NCBI RefSeq assembly: GCF_023806085.1
Contig: NZ_JAMSLX010000004.1
Location: 124,001-188,000, forward strand
Direction: 5' to 3'
DNA from: Hephaestia sp. MAHUQ-44
GTDB taxonomy: Bacteria; Pseudomonadota; Alphaproteobacteria; Sphingomonadales; Sphingomonadaceae
Length of the DNA: 64,000 bases
The position numbers were made by a program, and so were the translations under genes. Positions 35,647-44,952 of this stretch are shown here, piece by piece; within the stretch, counting starts at the first letter, position 1; every line of letters starts with the position of its first letter. The notes beneath the pieces were generated by a model that ran no database searches, had not been told where the DNA came from, and saw only the letters and a program-made list of their open reading frames with translations.

Positions 35647-36911
35647 TGAAGAAGCGCCATGCCGTCGTCGGCATTCTCGCGGTCCTCTCGGTCATTACCT
35701 TCCTCGATCGCATGGCGATCGCGGTTACCGGCCCCGCGATCCAGGAGGAGCTGGCGATCACCCCCGAGCAATGGGGCTGGGTGCTCGGCGCCTATGTGAT
35801 CGCTTACGCCGTGTTCGAAGTGCCGTCGGGCGCGATGGGCGATCGCCACGGCTATCGCAAGGAATTGACGCGGATCACGATCTGGTGGTCGTTCTTCACC
35901 GCGATCACGGCCGTGTGCCGGAATTTCTGGCAGCTTGCGGGCGCGCGCTTCATGTTCGGGCTGGGTGCCGCGGGCGCCTATCCCAACATCACCGGCGTGC
36001 TCTATCGCTGGCTGCCGGCGCGTGAGCGCGCGCGGGGGCAGGGGACGATCTGGGCGGCAAGCCGGTTCGGGGGCGCGCTTGCGCCGCTGCTGCTGGTGCC
36101 GCTTGAAGCCGTATTCGGCTGGCGCGTGGTGTTCGTCGCGCTCGGTATTGTCGGTCTGGTCTGGGCGCTGATCTGGCGTTTCTGGTACCATGATCGCCCG
36201 GCCGATCAGCCGGGGATCACGCCCGAAGAGGTCGCCGAGATCGGCGATGACGCCCATGGCGGGCACAGCGGCACGCCGTGGCGCAAGCTGCTCGCGCTGC
36301 CGCAACTCTGGCTGATCGCCGCCGCCTATTTCTTCTATGCGTTCGGCGCGTGGTTCTTTTTCAACTGGTTCCCGATCTGGATGGTGCAGAGCGCGGGCTT
36401 CACCATTGCCGAAATGGGCCTGTACGGCTCGATCCCCTTCCTGCTCGGCGTGCTCGGTAATATCGTCGGTGGCGTGCTGTGCGACCGGACGGCGCAGCGG
36501 ATCGGCGTGCGGCGTGCCTATAGCCTGATCGCGTTCTTCTGCCTGACGATCACCGCGGCGCTGCTAGTGGCGATGAGCGTGGTCGATAACCGGTTTGCGA
36601 TCGTGTTGCTTGCCGGCGCGGCGTTCGGCGTCATGGATCTGATGCTGCCTGCGGCCTGGGCGATGTGCATGGCGATCGGCGGCCGTTTTGGCGGCACCGC
36701 GAGCGGCGTGATGAACACCGCCGGTAATTTCGGCGGTTTCATCTGCACCGTGGCGATCGGCTATATCCTCGCGGCCACCGGCAATTTCGATCTGCCGTTG
36801 CAGGGGGTTGCGGCGATGGTGTTCATCGCAGCCGTCCTGTTCGTGCTGATCGATTGCACCAAGGGGCTCGACGACAAGCTCGCGCCGCTCGTCGCCCCGG
36901 CAGCGGCCTGA
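35646..36911 (+). CDS. MFS transporter, anion:cation symporter-like (sugar-acid carrier)
   Basis: 421 aa with 12 predicted membrane segments. The N-terminus VVGILAVLSVITFLDRMAIAVTGPAI and the loop motif GAMGDRHGYRKELTRI match the ACS family, whose members carry hexuronates, galactonate, glucarate and other organic anions. The ATG overlaps the preceding stop (TGATG). It is the last gene of the rhamnose operon, followed by hairpins and the convergent kinase gene. It could import L-rhamnonate, D-apionate or a uronic acid. The specificity is not visible in sequence. Confidence 0.88.
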   Translation: MKKRHAVVGILAVLSVITFLDRMAIAVTGPAIQEELAITPEQWGWVLGAYVIAYAVFEVPSGAMGDRHGYRKELTRITIWWSFFTAITAVCRNFWQLAGARFMFGLGAAGAYPNITGVLYRWLPARERARGQGTIWAASRFGGALAPLLLVPLEAVFGWRVVFVALGIVGLVWALIWRFWYHDRPADQPGITPEEVAEIGDDAHGGHSGTPWRKLLALPQLWLIAAAYFFYAFGAWFFFNWFPIWMVQSAGFTIAEMGLYGSIPFLLGVLGNIVGGVLCDRTAQRIGVRRAYSLIAFFCLTITAALLVAMSVVDNRFAIVLLAGAAFGVMDLMLPAAWAMCMAIGGRFGGTASGVMNTAGNFGGFICTVAIGYILAATGNFDLPLQGVAAMVFIAAVLFVLIDCTKGLDDKLAPLVAPAAA

Positions 36912-36918
36912 ACCGCAA

Positions 36919-37053
36919 TGTCCGTCGCGTCGGCAGGTCCGGCGCGACGGACAACCGGGCAGCACCGAAAGCGCCCGCCGAGCGGTATCAGAACAAACTT
37001 TGATCAAGGCACATTATTTGAAACGGGGTGTGGCGATGCCGCACCCCGTTTCA
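36919..37053. terminator. Two hairpins between convergent operons
   Basis: The first hairpin pairs 36919-36929 with 36943-36953 (TGTCCGTCGCG arms) and lacks a T-run. The second pairs TGAAACGGGGTG at 37019-37030 with 37042-37053, and its arms end in AAA/TTT runs, as in bidirectional terminators. Together they separate the plus-strand rhamnose operon from the minus-strand kinase operon. Confidence 0.7.
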
Positions 37054-37111
37054 GCTGTGTCTTCGGTTTTGAGGTTGTCCCACCGGCATTGCCGCATGGT
37101 GGAAACGAGCG

Positions 37112-38386
37112 TTAGCGGCCGCGCCGCACGGTCTCGAAAAAGCCTTCGCCGCCCATCTGGCCGCCCTTGAGCACCAGTTCGAGGCCATCGACCGCGGGCT
37201 CGGCGGCGTGCGCGCGTACCAGCGGCGCGCCGCGTTCCATCGGCGCGGCCCAGGTCAGTGCATCGATTCCCAGTTCGGCGACGCCGTGGCTGGAGGTGTC
37301 GCCGCCCGCGAACAGCACGCGGCGCAGCTTGTGTTGCCGGATCGCGCCCAGCGCGACACGGCCCAGCGCCGCGCCCAGCCGGTCGCCGGCGGCGGGTGCG
37401 GTCTTGCCAAGCGGGCCTTCGGCCGAATGGATCACGCACCGCCCGTTATTTTCGAGGGCGGCGTTGGCGGCGTCGATCAGCCGGGCTTCTTCGCCACTCT
37501 CACCGCGCACCAGCGCGGGCACATCGGCGCGGACGCCGACATAACCGTCGGCCAGCCCGCAGGCGATCTGCGCTGCCGTTACCGGGGAACAGCTGCCGCT
37601 CACCACCAGCATCCGATCGACCTCAGCGGCGCGCTCGGGGGGCGCAGGAGGGGCTACGACGCCGCTCGCCTGCCAGGCCATCACCAGCGCGCGCGTGACG
37701 CCCGAACTGCCCACCGCGAAGCGGGTGCCGCGCGCCTGCATCAACTCACCGGCAACCGCGAGGCTGGGCATGTCGATACCGTCGAACAGCACCGCGCCCT
37801 CGGTCACCGCATCGAACAGCGCGGGGGCCGCGCCGGCTTGAATGCGGTCGATCGGCACCAAGGCGATCGGCATGTCGGTCTGCGCGGCGAGATGACGGCG
37901 CAGGTCGGCCTCGTGCATCGGCGTCACCGGATGGCGCGCCATCGTCGGATGACGATCGATACGGAACACCTCGTCGCCACCGGCAACCGCGAACAGATTG
38001 CCGAACACGACATAGCGGCCCAGATGCGGGGCGCCGACGAGGATCGGAACGACGCCGCCGAACTGGCGCGCGCCGATCTCCATCGCGCGGCCAATCGATC
38101 CCGTCTCGGGGCTCGAATCGAAAGTCGAACAGGTCTTGTAATGGAGTATCGCCGCGTCGCCGATCGCCGCGAAGGCGTCGGGCAGGTTGGCGTCCATCCA
38201 TGCCGGCGATCGGCTGCGGCTGTCGCCGGCAAGGCCGATCGCGCGCGCTTCGGGGAAGCGCGCGCGCAACGCGGCGTCGGGCGCGCGCAGGAACAGCACC
38301 GCAGGCACGCCGCCCTCGGCAAGCTGTTCGAGGACGTCGGTCGATCCGGTGAAATCGTCGCCGTAATAAGCGTAGAGCGGTGTCAC
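37112..38386 (-). CDS. oiaK: DUF1537 four-carbon acid-sugar kinase, putative 3-oxo-isoapionate kinase
   Basis: 424 aa, normal for the family. The N-terminal domain has YAYYGDDFTGSTDVLEQLAEGG and LAGDSRSRSPAWM; the C-terminal nucleotide-binding domain has LFAGGDTSSHGVAELGIDAL and LVLKGGQMGGEGFFETV. Kinases of this family phosphorylate threonate, erythronate-type and branched sugar acids. The GTG start at 38386 overlaps the stop of the RuBisCO-like gene, and that pairing is the arrangement described for D-apionate catabolism, where OiaK makes 3-oxo-isoapionate 4-phosphate for the RuBisCO-like enzyme. The assignment rests on family plus context, including the ApnO-like gene at 62572. Confidence 0.82.
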   Translation of the reverse strand: MTPLYAYYGDDFTGSTDVLEQLAEGGVPAVLFLRAPDAALRARFPEARAIGLAGDSRSRSPAWMDANLPDAFAAIGDAAILHYKTCSTFDSSPETGSIGRAMEIGARQFGGVVPILVGAPHLGRYVVFGNLFAVAGGDEVFRIDRHPTMARHPVTPMHEADLRRHLAAQTDMPIALVPIDRIQAGAAPALFDAVTEGAVLFDGIDMPSLAVAGELMQARGTRFAVGSSGVTRALVMAWQASGVVAPPAPPERAAEVDRMLVVSGSCSPVTAAQIACGLADGYVGVRADVPALVRGESGEEARLIDAANAALENNGRCVIHSAEGPLGKTAPAAGDRLGAALGRVALGAIRQHKLRRVLFAGGDTSSHGVAELGIDALTWAAPMERGAPLVRAHAAEPAVDGLELVLKGGQMGGEGFFETVRRGR

Positions 38387-39654
38387 CCGGCGAACGCCGC
38401 CACGGCCTCGCGCAATTCGGGCGATTCCTTCGCGGCATCGGCCAGCGGCACGCCCGCCACGGCCGCATCCCATGCCTGGCGCAGCGCGGTGACCCCTGCC
38501 GCCGGCCCACCTGGATGCGCGAGGATGCCGCCGCCTGCTGCATAGATCAGATCGACCGATTCGAGCGCCGCATAGGTGGCGTGTGCCTGCTTCACCGATT
38601 GGCCCGATGAGAAGACCGGCATGATCTCGCAGCCGTGATGCGGCGCGTCGAACATCGGCGTCAGGCATTCACGCGCGGAGGCGATCACGCTTTCATTGGT
38701 CTCGCAGAATTTGTTGTCGATGCCGTTGACGTGGCTGTGGTCGATCCCGGCCAACCGCCACAGCTTCTGGAAGGCGAGATAGCTCATGCCGATCGCGGGC
38801 GACCGCCCGAGCATGCCCCAGCCGTTGCGATGGCCGTGGATCGGGAGCTGCGAATGCGCGCGCAGCACCTTCATTGCGGGCAGGCCGATCGAGTTCATGC
38901 TCGCCATGATGCAGGTGCCGCCCTGCGACAGCACGTAATCGTGACGTGACAGCATCTCGTCGATGTCGCCGGTCAGATTGGCGGCGAACATCACTTTCTT
39001 GCCGGTCCGGTCGGCATGGTCGTTGATGACGCGCATCACCGCCGCCACGCGCGCCTCGAACGGGCAGGCGGGGCCGTCGCTTTGCAGTTCGTCGTCCTTG
39101 ATGAAATCGATCCCGGCGGCGAGCAGGCCCTTGACCTGTGCCGCGGTCGCTTCGGGATCGAGCCCGACGCTCGGCTTGATGATCGTGCCGATCATCGGGC
39201 GATCGTGGACGCCCGCCAGTGTGCGGGTGCCCGCGACCCCGAACTGCGGGCCCTGATAGCGTTCGAGGAACACCGGCGGCAGCTTGAGATCGAGCAGCTT
39301 GAGCCCCGAAAAAGCCTTCAGTTCGGAAAGATTGCCCGCAACGGTGGCGAGCAGATTGGGCAGCGACGGCCCGAAATTATGGACCGGCCATGACAGCACG
39401 ACCCGTGCGGTGCGTCGCCGCCCGTCGCCGCCGCCCTTGGGCAGGCCGGCGCCGGGCAGCGACGGCGCGGCCGCGTCTCCCAGCTCCTCGATCGATTCGA
39501 CCCGCGCGCTATGCGCTTCGCGCAGTGCGTCGGTCTCGCCGGGGACGCGCACGAAGGTGCCCGTCGATTGTTCGCCCGCCATCGTTTCCGCCGCGTGCGC
39601 GAGCGGAAACGCTGTTTCGATCCAGTAAGTTGCGAAGACGCGGTCCATCATCAT
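38383..39654 (-). CDS. RuBisCO-like protein, 3-oxo-isoapionate-4-phosphate cleaving (OiaT/OiaX-type)
   Basis: 423 aa, RuBisCO large-subunit fold. Conserved active-site elements include MIGTIIKPSVGL (Lys160, the K175 equivalent) and IDFIKDDE with the carbamylated Lys186 and metal ligands Asp188 and Glu189. HGHRNGWG and AAGGGILAHPGG form the His and phosphate sites. It is not a form I-III carboxylase; it belongs to the RuBisCO-like proteins paired with DUF1537 kinases. Known members either hydrolyse 3-oxo-isoapionate 4-phosphate to 3-phosphoglycerate and glycolate (OiaT) or decarboxylate it (OiaX). Glycolate oxidase in this locus favours OiaT. The ATG overlaps the GH127 stop (ATGA), so a cytosolic enzyme is coupled to a secreted glycosidase. 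Confidence 0.85.
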   Translation of the reverse strand: MMMDRVFATYWIETAFPLAHAAETMAGEQSTGTFVRVPGETDALREAHSARVESIEELGDAAAPSLPGAGLPKGGGDGRRRTARVVLSWPVHNFGPSLPNLLATVAGNLSELKAFSGLKLLDLKLPPVFLERYQGPQFGVAGTRTLAGVHDRPMIGTIIKPSVGLDPEATAAQVKGLLAAGIDFIKDDELQSDGPACPFEARVAAVMRVINDHADRTGKKVMFAANLTGDIDEMLSRHDYVLSQGGTCIMASMNSIGLPAMKVLRAHSQLPIHGHRNGWGMLGRSPAIGMSYLAFQKLWRLAGIDHSHVNGIDNKFCETNESVIASARECLTPMFDAPHHGCEIMPVFSSGQSVKQAHATYAALESVDLIYAAGGGILAHPGGPAAGVTALRQAWDAAVAGVPLADAAKESPELREAVAAFAG

Positions 39655-41480
39655 GCGATCTTGAAGTAGGTGTTATAGCGCTCGGTATCGATCGCATAAT
39701 AAGGCACGAACACCAGATCCCGCCCGTCGACACCGGCGCGATACGCCTGGTCCTGGTTGGGGATCGGGGCCAGCGCACCGGGCAGCGCGATGGTCTGGTT
39801 CTCGATGCCGTCCCACGGGTTGACGCCGACATACATCACTGCACCGCGCATGACGGCGGCGAGGTTCGGGTTCTGGTCGTCGATCGACAGCGTGCGCAGC
39901 GGCTGCGGGATGACGAGGTCGATCGTGTCGCCCGCCTTCCACGTCCGCGACAGCGCGGCCAGCGTACCCGGCTTGACGGCCTGCTTCTGGCCGTTGACCG
40001 CCAGCGTTGCGCCCTTGGTCCAGGCCGGGATGCGCAGCTTCATCGTGAAGCGGCCATTGCCCGCCTTGCGCACGGTGAGGCGCACGGCGTCGGTCTGCGG
40101 GTAGTTCGTCTCCTGCGCGACTTCGACGGCACCGCCGCTGCGATCCCATTTGACCTGCGACGAGGCGTACATGTTGACGACCAGCGTGTCGTCGTCGTGG
40201 AAATAGAGCCCGCGCACATAATCGGCGACACCCTGGACCAGCGTCCCCGAGCAGCACGGCCATTTGCGGTGATAATAGAGCTTCTCGCCGCCGGGGCCGT
40301 AATTCGAATAATAAGGATATTCGCCGTCGCTGTCGGGCAGGCGGGTAGCGAGCATCGTGTTGTAGAGCATCCGCTCGAGCCCGTCGCCATATTGCGCCTC
40401 ACCGGTGAACGAGGTGAGGTAGCGCGCGAGCTTCATGTCAGCGAACGCGCCGCACGGCGTCTCGAAATGCGCCTTCGAGGTCTTGAGGCTTTCGGCGAGC
40501 AGGCCCTTGCCAAGTTCGACGAACTGCTCCTCCGGCCCCCAGCCGCCCGAGGCGTAGCGCTGCGGCTCCATGAACTTCCACGCGTTGATCAGCGCGGTGC
40601 GATATTTGGGGTCGCCGAGATGGCGATAGGCCTGTGCACCCGAGCTCAGCGCGACGGTGTGGCTGTACGCATGCTTGGTCGGCAGCACGTCCTGGCCCGC
40701 CGCGAGCGGATCGAACCATTCCTTGTTGAGCAGATAATGGACCGCCATCGCGCGGTATTTGTCGTCGCCGGTGATGTCGGCGACGTGGAACAGGTTTTCC
40801 GACAGGACGTAGGTTTCGTCCCAGGGCGGATCGACCTTGCCGATCCGGTCGACCGATACCGGTGAGATATAAGGCAGGCACTTGTCGATGACGATCGGCA
40901 ACAGGTCCTTTGCCTGCGTGACGCCGCTCAACTGATAGGCATCGACCAGCGCGACGACATATTTGTCCATCACATAGGCGGCCCAATTGTCCTGCGAGCC
41001 CTTGCCGGCATAAGGGCTCTTGGCCTTGATGATGGTTTCGGCAAAGCCTTCGACCAGCGTCGCGACCTTGGCGTGCGCGGCGGCGTTGTTGGTGGTCGCC
41101 GCGTAGCGCGCGATCCCCGAGACATACTGGCCGAACGCGAGCCCGGGCACGAAGCCATCGGCGTCATACCAGCCACCCATGTCGGGGCCGGGCGCGGGCA
41201 GGCCGGCATTCTGGCGGAAGACCTTGAGGATACGATCGTTGTCGAGCGCGAGATAATGCGAATGGATGCGGTCGTAATGTTCCTTCATCCGCCCGGTGCC
41301 GGTCAACTGGACCGCGCCGTAGGCGAATTCGTGAAGTACTTCCTTGCCGCGCATCGCCGCATTGGCCGCGTTCGCAAAGCCCGCCATCGGCAGGACTGCG
41401 GCACCGGCCGCGGTGGTTGCGCATGCCGCGCAGTGGAAGAAACCGCGCCTCGAAACGCCCTCGTTCACATTGCTCTCCAT
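39651..41480 (-). CDS. DUF1680/GH127-family glycoside hydrolase, copy 2
   Basis: 609 aa. A Tat signal (VSRRGFFHCAACATTAAG) and the PF07944 barrel; the metal/nucleophile region reads AHFETPCGAFADMKL and HRKWPCCSGTLVQ, as in copy 1 at 5786, again with Glu-x-x-Cys spacing. LFHVADITGDDKYRAMAVHYLLNKEW and YAYGAVQLTG-like segments are specific to this clade. It is first in an operon with the RuBisCO-like and kinase genes, which suggests that its product sugar belongs to the same substrate as apiose; aceric acid and beta-L-arabinofuranose are family precedents. AAGGGG precedes the ATG. It diverges from GH42 copy 2 across 94 bp. Confidence 0.85.
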   Translation of the reverse strand: MESNVNEGVSRRGFFHCAACATTAAGAAVLPMAGFANAANAAMRGKEVLHEFAYGAVQLTGTGRMKEHYDRIHSHYLALDNDRILKVFRQNAGLPAPGPDMGGWYDADGFVPGLAFGQYVSGIARYAATTNNAAAHAKVATLVEGFAETIIKAKSPYAGKGSQDNWAAYVMDKYVVALVDAYQLSGVTQAKDLLPIVIDKCLPYISPVSVDRIGKVDPPWDETYVLSENLFHVADITGDDKYRAMAVHYLLNKEWFDPLAAGQDVLPTKHAYSHTVALSSGAQAYRHLGDPKYRTALINAWKFMEPQRYASGGWGPEEQFVELGKGLLAESLKTSKAHFETPCGAFADMKLARYLTSFTGEAQYGDGLERMLYNTMLATRLPDSDGEYPYYSNYGPGGEKLYYHRKWPCCSGTLVQGVADYVRGLYFHDDDTLVVNMYASSQVKWDRSGGAVEVAQETNYPQTDAVRLTVRKAGNGRFTMKLRIPAWTKGATLAVNGQKQAVKPGTLAALSRTWKAGDTIDLVIPQPLRTLSIDDQNPNLAAVMRGAVMYVGVNPWDGIENQTIALPGALAPIPNQDQAYRAGVDGRDLVFVPYYAIDTERYNTYFKIA

Positions 41481-41540
41481 CGTGAAGCCCCTTGGGATCA
41501 GACTTATTGCTGGCGCTCGCAGCGCTCAAGGCTATAACTA

Positions 41541-41562
41541 GCCATATCATAATACAAATGGC
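41541..41562. promoter_or_regulatory. Candidate operator in the GH127/GH42 divergent promoter
   Basis: GCCAT at 41541-41545 and ATGGC at 41558-41562 form the ends of a 22-bp inverted repeat enclosing an AT-rich core with ATATCATAATA. It lies in the 94-bp region between divergent genes and shares the TATNATA-type core with other promoters of the locus. Confidence 0.45.
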
Positions 41563-41574
41563 AAGAGGCGTGGT

Positions 41575-43668
41575 ATGATCTGTAGGCCAGTTATTGCGGC
41601 GCTCGCGTTGGCAGCGAGCTTCTCGGTAATTCCGGGGGTGGCGCTTGCGCAGACTCCGGCAGATTTTCCTGGACGTGCAACCGGTTACGCTGATGTTCCG
41701 GCGATTGCAGTCGGGGCTGCCTGGTACCCCGAACATTGGCCTGAATCGCGTTGGGAAACCGATCTCAAGCTGATGAAAGCCACCGGATTCAATACGGTAC
41801 GCCTTGCGGAGTTCGCGTGGAGCCGGATGGAGCCCGAGGAAGGCAAGTTCGATTTCGCCTGGCTCGATCGCGCGATCGCGGCCGCACAGCGGCATGGCTT
41901 CATGGTCGTGCTGGGCACCCCCAGCGCCGCGCCACCTGCATGGCTGACGCAAAAATATCCCGATACGCTGCGCGTCGATGAAAACGGGCGGCGCGCCGGG
42001 CACGGCGGGCGCCGTCATTTCTCGTTCGCCAGCAAGCGCTATCGTGAGTTGTCGCGCCGGATCGCGGTCGAGATGACCAAGCGCTACGGTCATCATCCGG
42101 CGGTCGTCGGCTGGCAGATCGACAATGAAGTCGGCCCGGCCTCGTTCGACGCCGAATCGGTCGCCGCGTGGCATGCCTTCCTCAAGGCGCGCTACGGCAC
42201 GATCGACGAACTCAACCGCCGCTGGACGACCCAATATTGGAGCCAGTTCTACAACGATTTCGATCAGGTGCCGTTGCACCAGACCGGCCAGCAGAACCCC
42301 GGCCTGTTGCTCGATTTCCGGCATTTCACCACCGCGACCTGGACCGATTTCATCCAGAATCAGGCCAGCGCGATGCGACCGCTGATCGATTCGCGGTCGT
42401 TCATCACCACCAACACGATGTATTGGAACGCGGGCTTCGATCATTTCGTCCTGCACCGCGATCTCGATATCGCGTCGTGGGACAATTACATCCCCAACGG
42501 CCGGCCCGATTGGGTCTCGAACGGCGCCAATCACGATCTCGTGCGCGGCTATAAGCAGCGCAGCTTCTGGCTGATGGAGACGCAGGCGGGGCATGTCGAT
42601 TGGGGCACGATCAATCGCGCGCTCGATCCCGGGCAGGTTCGCGAGATGGGCTGGCAGGCGGTGGCGCACGGCGCCGATGCCGTGCTCTACTGGCAATGGC
42701 GCCCGGCGGCGAACGGGCAGGAAACCTATTACGGCACCGTGCTGGGGCAGGACGGCAAGCCCAATCTGATCCAGCCCGAAATCGCGAAGATGTCGACCGA
42801 AATGACCGGTGCGGCGGCGCTGCTCGCCGATACCCAGCCGACCGCGCAGGTCGGCATGATCTATTCGTTCGACAGCCGCTGGGCGCTCGATCTCCAGCCG
42901 CACAACAAGGAATATGATCCGATCAAGGCGTTCACCGATTTCTATCGGCCGCTCCGGGTCCAGTCGCAGGGCGTGCACGTGCTCGCCCCCGATGCCGATT
43001 TCAGCGCCTATCCGCTGGTGGTCGCACCCCATATCAACGTCATCACCGCCGCGCAGGCCAAGCATCTCGAAGCCTATGTCCGGGGCGGGGGGCACCTCGT
43101 TCTCGGGGCGCGCTCGGGGATGAAGGACGACGCCAACGCCTTGTGGCCCGAGCGTCAGCCGGGGCCGCTCGCGGCCCTGCTCGGCGCGCGGGTGGCGCAA
43201 TATTATGCGCTCGACGAAGATGTCGGGATCACCGGCACGATCAATGGCAAGGCGTCGCTCTGGGCCGAGGCGATCGAGCCGAGCGCGCGCGACGTGCGCA
43301 CGCTGGCGACCTATCGGGATGCCGGCGGCTGGCTCGACGGCAAGCCTGCGATCGTGACCCGCAAGGTCGGGCGCGGCAGCATCACCTATGTCGGTGCGCT
43401 GCTCGATCCCGAGACGATGGCGAGCCTCGCCACCTCGTTGCTGGCTGACGCGAAGATCACGCCGATCATCGCGGGCGCGCATCCCGATTTCGAGATCGCC
43501 GAGCGTGCGGGCGGCGGCAAAAGGGTGCTGATCGCGATCAACCACGGCGATGTCGCGCATCCGCTCGCGCTGCCCGCAGGGGCCCGGCCGGTCAGCGGTG
43601 ATTGGGCGAACGGCAGCGTCGCCGCGCACGGCGTCGCGTTGTTCGAACTGGCGGCCAAGGCACGGTGA
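41575..43668 (+). CDS. GH42-family beta-galactosidase/alpha-L-arabinopyranosidase-type, copy 2
   Basis: 697 aa with a Sec signal (VALAQTPAD). The N-terminal barrel AVGAAWYPEHWPESRWETDLKLMKATGFNTVRLAEFAWSRMEPEEG matches copy 1 at 22372. The acid/base is Glu185 in GWQIDNEVGP and the nucleophile Glu336 in FWLMETQAGHVDWG. The C-terminal domains are also collinear with copy 1. AGAGG precedes the ATG. The SGNH hydrolase follows with a TGATG overlap, so the pair may deacetylate and trim the same oligosaccharide. Confidence 0.88.
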   Translation: MICRPVIAALALAASFSVIPGVALAQTPADFPGRATGYADVPAIAVGAAWYPEHWPESRWETDLKLMKATGFNTVRLAEFAWSRMEPEEGKFDFAWLDRAIAAAQRHGFMVVLGTPSAAPPAWLTQKYPDTLRVDENGRRAGHGGRRHFSFASKRYRELSRRIAVEMTKRYGHHPAVVGWQIDNEVGPASFDAESVAAWHAFLKARYGTIDELNRRWTTQYWSQFYNDFDQVPLHQTGQQNPGLLLDFRHFTTATWTDFIQNQASAMRPLIDSRSFITTNTMYWNAGFDHFVLHRDLDIASWDNYIPNGRPDWVSNGANHDLVRGYKQRSFWLMETQAGHVDWGTINRALDPGQVREMGWQAVAHGADAVLYWQWRPAANGQETYYGTVLGQDGKPNLIQPEIAKMSTEMTGAAALLADTQPTAQVGMIYSFDSRWALDLQPHNKEYDPIKAFTDFYRPLRVQSQGVHVLAPDADFSAYPLVVAPHINVITAAQAKHLEAYVRGGGHLVLGARSGMKDDANALWPERQPGPLAALLGARVAQYYALDEDVGITGTINGKASLWAEAIEPSARDVRTLATYRDAGGWLDGKPAIVTRKVGRGSITYVGALLDPETMASLATSLLADAKITPIIAGAHPDFEIAERAGGGKRVLIAINHGDVAHPLALPAGARPVSGDWANGSVAAHGVALFELAAKAR

Positions 43669-44885
43669 TGCGGCGGATCACATTCGCCGCGGCACCGCTG
43701 CTGTGCCTGGGAATGATCGCCGGCGCACACGCCGCCGCGGTCGAGCATTGGGTGCCCGGATGGGCGGCGGCGCCGATCGGCTATGAGCCGGCGATCCGCG
43801 ACGGCCTCGGCCGGCCGTTCAACGCCGAGACGGTGCGGCAGGAACTGCGCGTCGGGGTCGCCGGATCGACGGTGCGCGTGCGGCTCAGCAACGAACTCGC
43901 TGATGTGCCGCTGCGCATCGGCGCGGCGTCGATCGTGCGGCTGGATGCGGCAGGCAAACCCGTCGCGGGCAGCCTGCGCGTGCTGACCTTCGGCCGGGCC
44001 GCCGACATATCGGTGCCCGCGCGGGCACCGATCGTGTCCGATCCGCTCGCCTATCCGGTCAAGGCGGGCGAGCGGCTCGCGGTCTCGGTCTATTTCCCCG
44101 AAGAGGTTGCGCTGCCCGCGCACGCGCAGATGGTCGATATCGTCGCCGGCAACGCCACCGGCGCCCTCGATCTGGCCGCACCCAAGCGCGTGCGTGCATC
44201 GGGCGTGGTCAGCGGGCTCGAGATCGGCGGCAGCGCCGCGACTCGCGTGCTGGTGACGTTCGGCGATTCGATCACCGAGGGGGCGGGCGCGACGCCGGGC
44301 AAGGCGATGAGCTGGCCCGATCAACTCGGTCGGCTGCTCCTGACGAACCCCAACGGGCGCTGCTGGGCGGTCGCCAATCAGGGCATCAGCGGCAATCGCC
44401 TGCTGAGCAGCGGACGCGGCCCCAACGCCTTGTCGCGCTTCGATCGCGACGTGCTGTCGGTGCCGGGCGCAACGCATGTCGTCGTGCTCGAAGGCATCAA
44501 CGACATCGGCAAGGTCAAAGACCCGAGCAAGGATTGGCAGCCCCCCGCCGATCAGCTTATCGTCGCCTATGAGCAGCTTCTGACCCGCGCCAAGGTGCGC
44601 GGCCTCAAGGTGATCTTCGGCACGCTGCTACCCTATGAGGGCGCTGCCTATGCCGATGCCGCGGGCGAGCAGCGGCGGCAGACGGTCAACAGCTGGCTCC
44701 GCGCCAACGTGGCCCGCTTCGACGGGCTGATCGATTTCGATCGCGCGATGCAGGAGCCGGGCAAGCCGACTGTGATGCGCTTGTCCGATCAGATCGGCGA
44801 CAATCTCCACCCCAATGACGCCGGCTATACCCGCATGGCCGAGGCCGCGTTGCCGGTCGTGCTGGCGCAAGGCTGCGGCGCCTGA
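43668..44885 (+). CDS. Secreted SGNH/GDSL hydrolase (carbohydrate esterase-like)
   Basis: 405 aa. A Sec signal (GMIAGAHAAA), an N-terminal beta-sandwich of about 180 residues, then the SGNH domain with block I TFGDSITEGAG (nucleophile Ser), block II ANQGISGNRLL (oxyanion Gly/Asn), block III LEGINDI and block V DNLHPND (catalytic Asp and His). Such enzymes remove acetyl or other acyl groups from pectic and other plant glycans. It is coupled to the GH42 gene upstream. The natural ester cannot be told from sequence. Confidence 0.87.
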   Translation: MRRITFAAAPLLCLGMIAGAHAAAVEHWVPGWAAAPIGYEPAIRDGLGRPFNAETVRQELRVGVAGSTVRVRLSNELADVPLRIGAASIVRLDAAGKPVAGSLRVLTFGRAADISVPARAPIVSDPLAYPVKAGERLAVSVYFPEEVALPAHAQMVDIVAGNATGALDLAAPKRVRASGVVSGLEIGGSAATRVLVTFGDSITEGAGATPGKAMSWPDQLGRLLLTNPNGRCWAVANQGISGNRLLSSGRGPNALSRFDRDVLSVPGATHVVVLEGINDIGKVKDPSKDWQPPADQLIVAYEQLLTRAKVRGLKVIFGTLLPYEGAAYADAAGEQRRQTVNSWLRANVARFDGLIDFDRAMQEPGKPTVMRLSDQIGDNLHPNDAGYTRMAEAALPVVLAQGCGA

Positions 44886-44891
44886 AACGAA

Positions 44892-44926
44892 ACCGGGCCG
44901 GCAAGCGGATCGCTTGCCGGCCCGGT
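44892..44926. terminator. Hairpin between convergent operons
   Basis: A 16-bp perfect inverted repeat (44892-44907 with 44911-44926) and a 3-nt loop, 7 bp after the SGNH hydrolase stop and 27 bp from the end of the GH78 gene. It has no long T-run, but the position between convergent genes supports a bidirectional terminator. Confidence 0.7.
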
Positions 44927-44952
44927 AGTCGCTGTACCCGATGGAAGCGGTT

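Noticed and set aside
38383..39654. True carbon-fixing RuBisCO large subunit
   Set aside because: The protein is shorter, has no adjacent small subunit or phosphoribulokinase, diverges from the canonical loop sequences, and is paired with a DUF1537 kinase as in apionate-type RuBisCO-like proteins.
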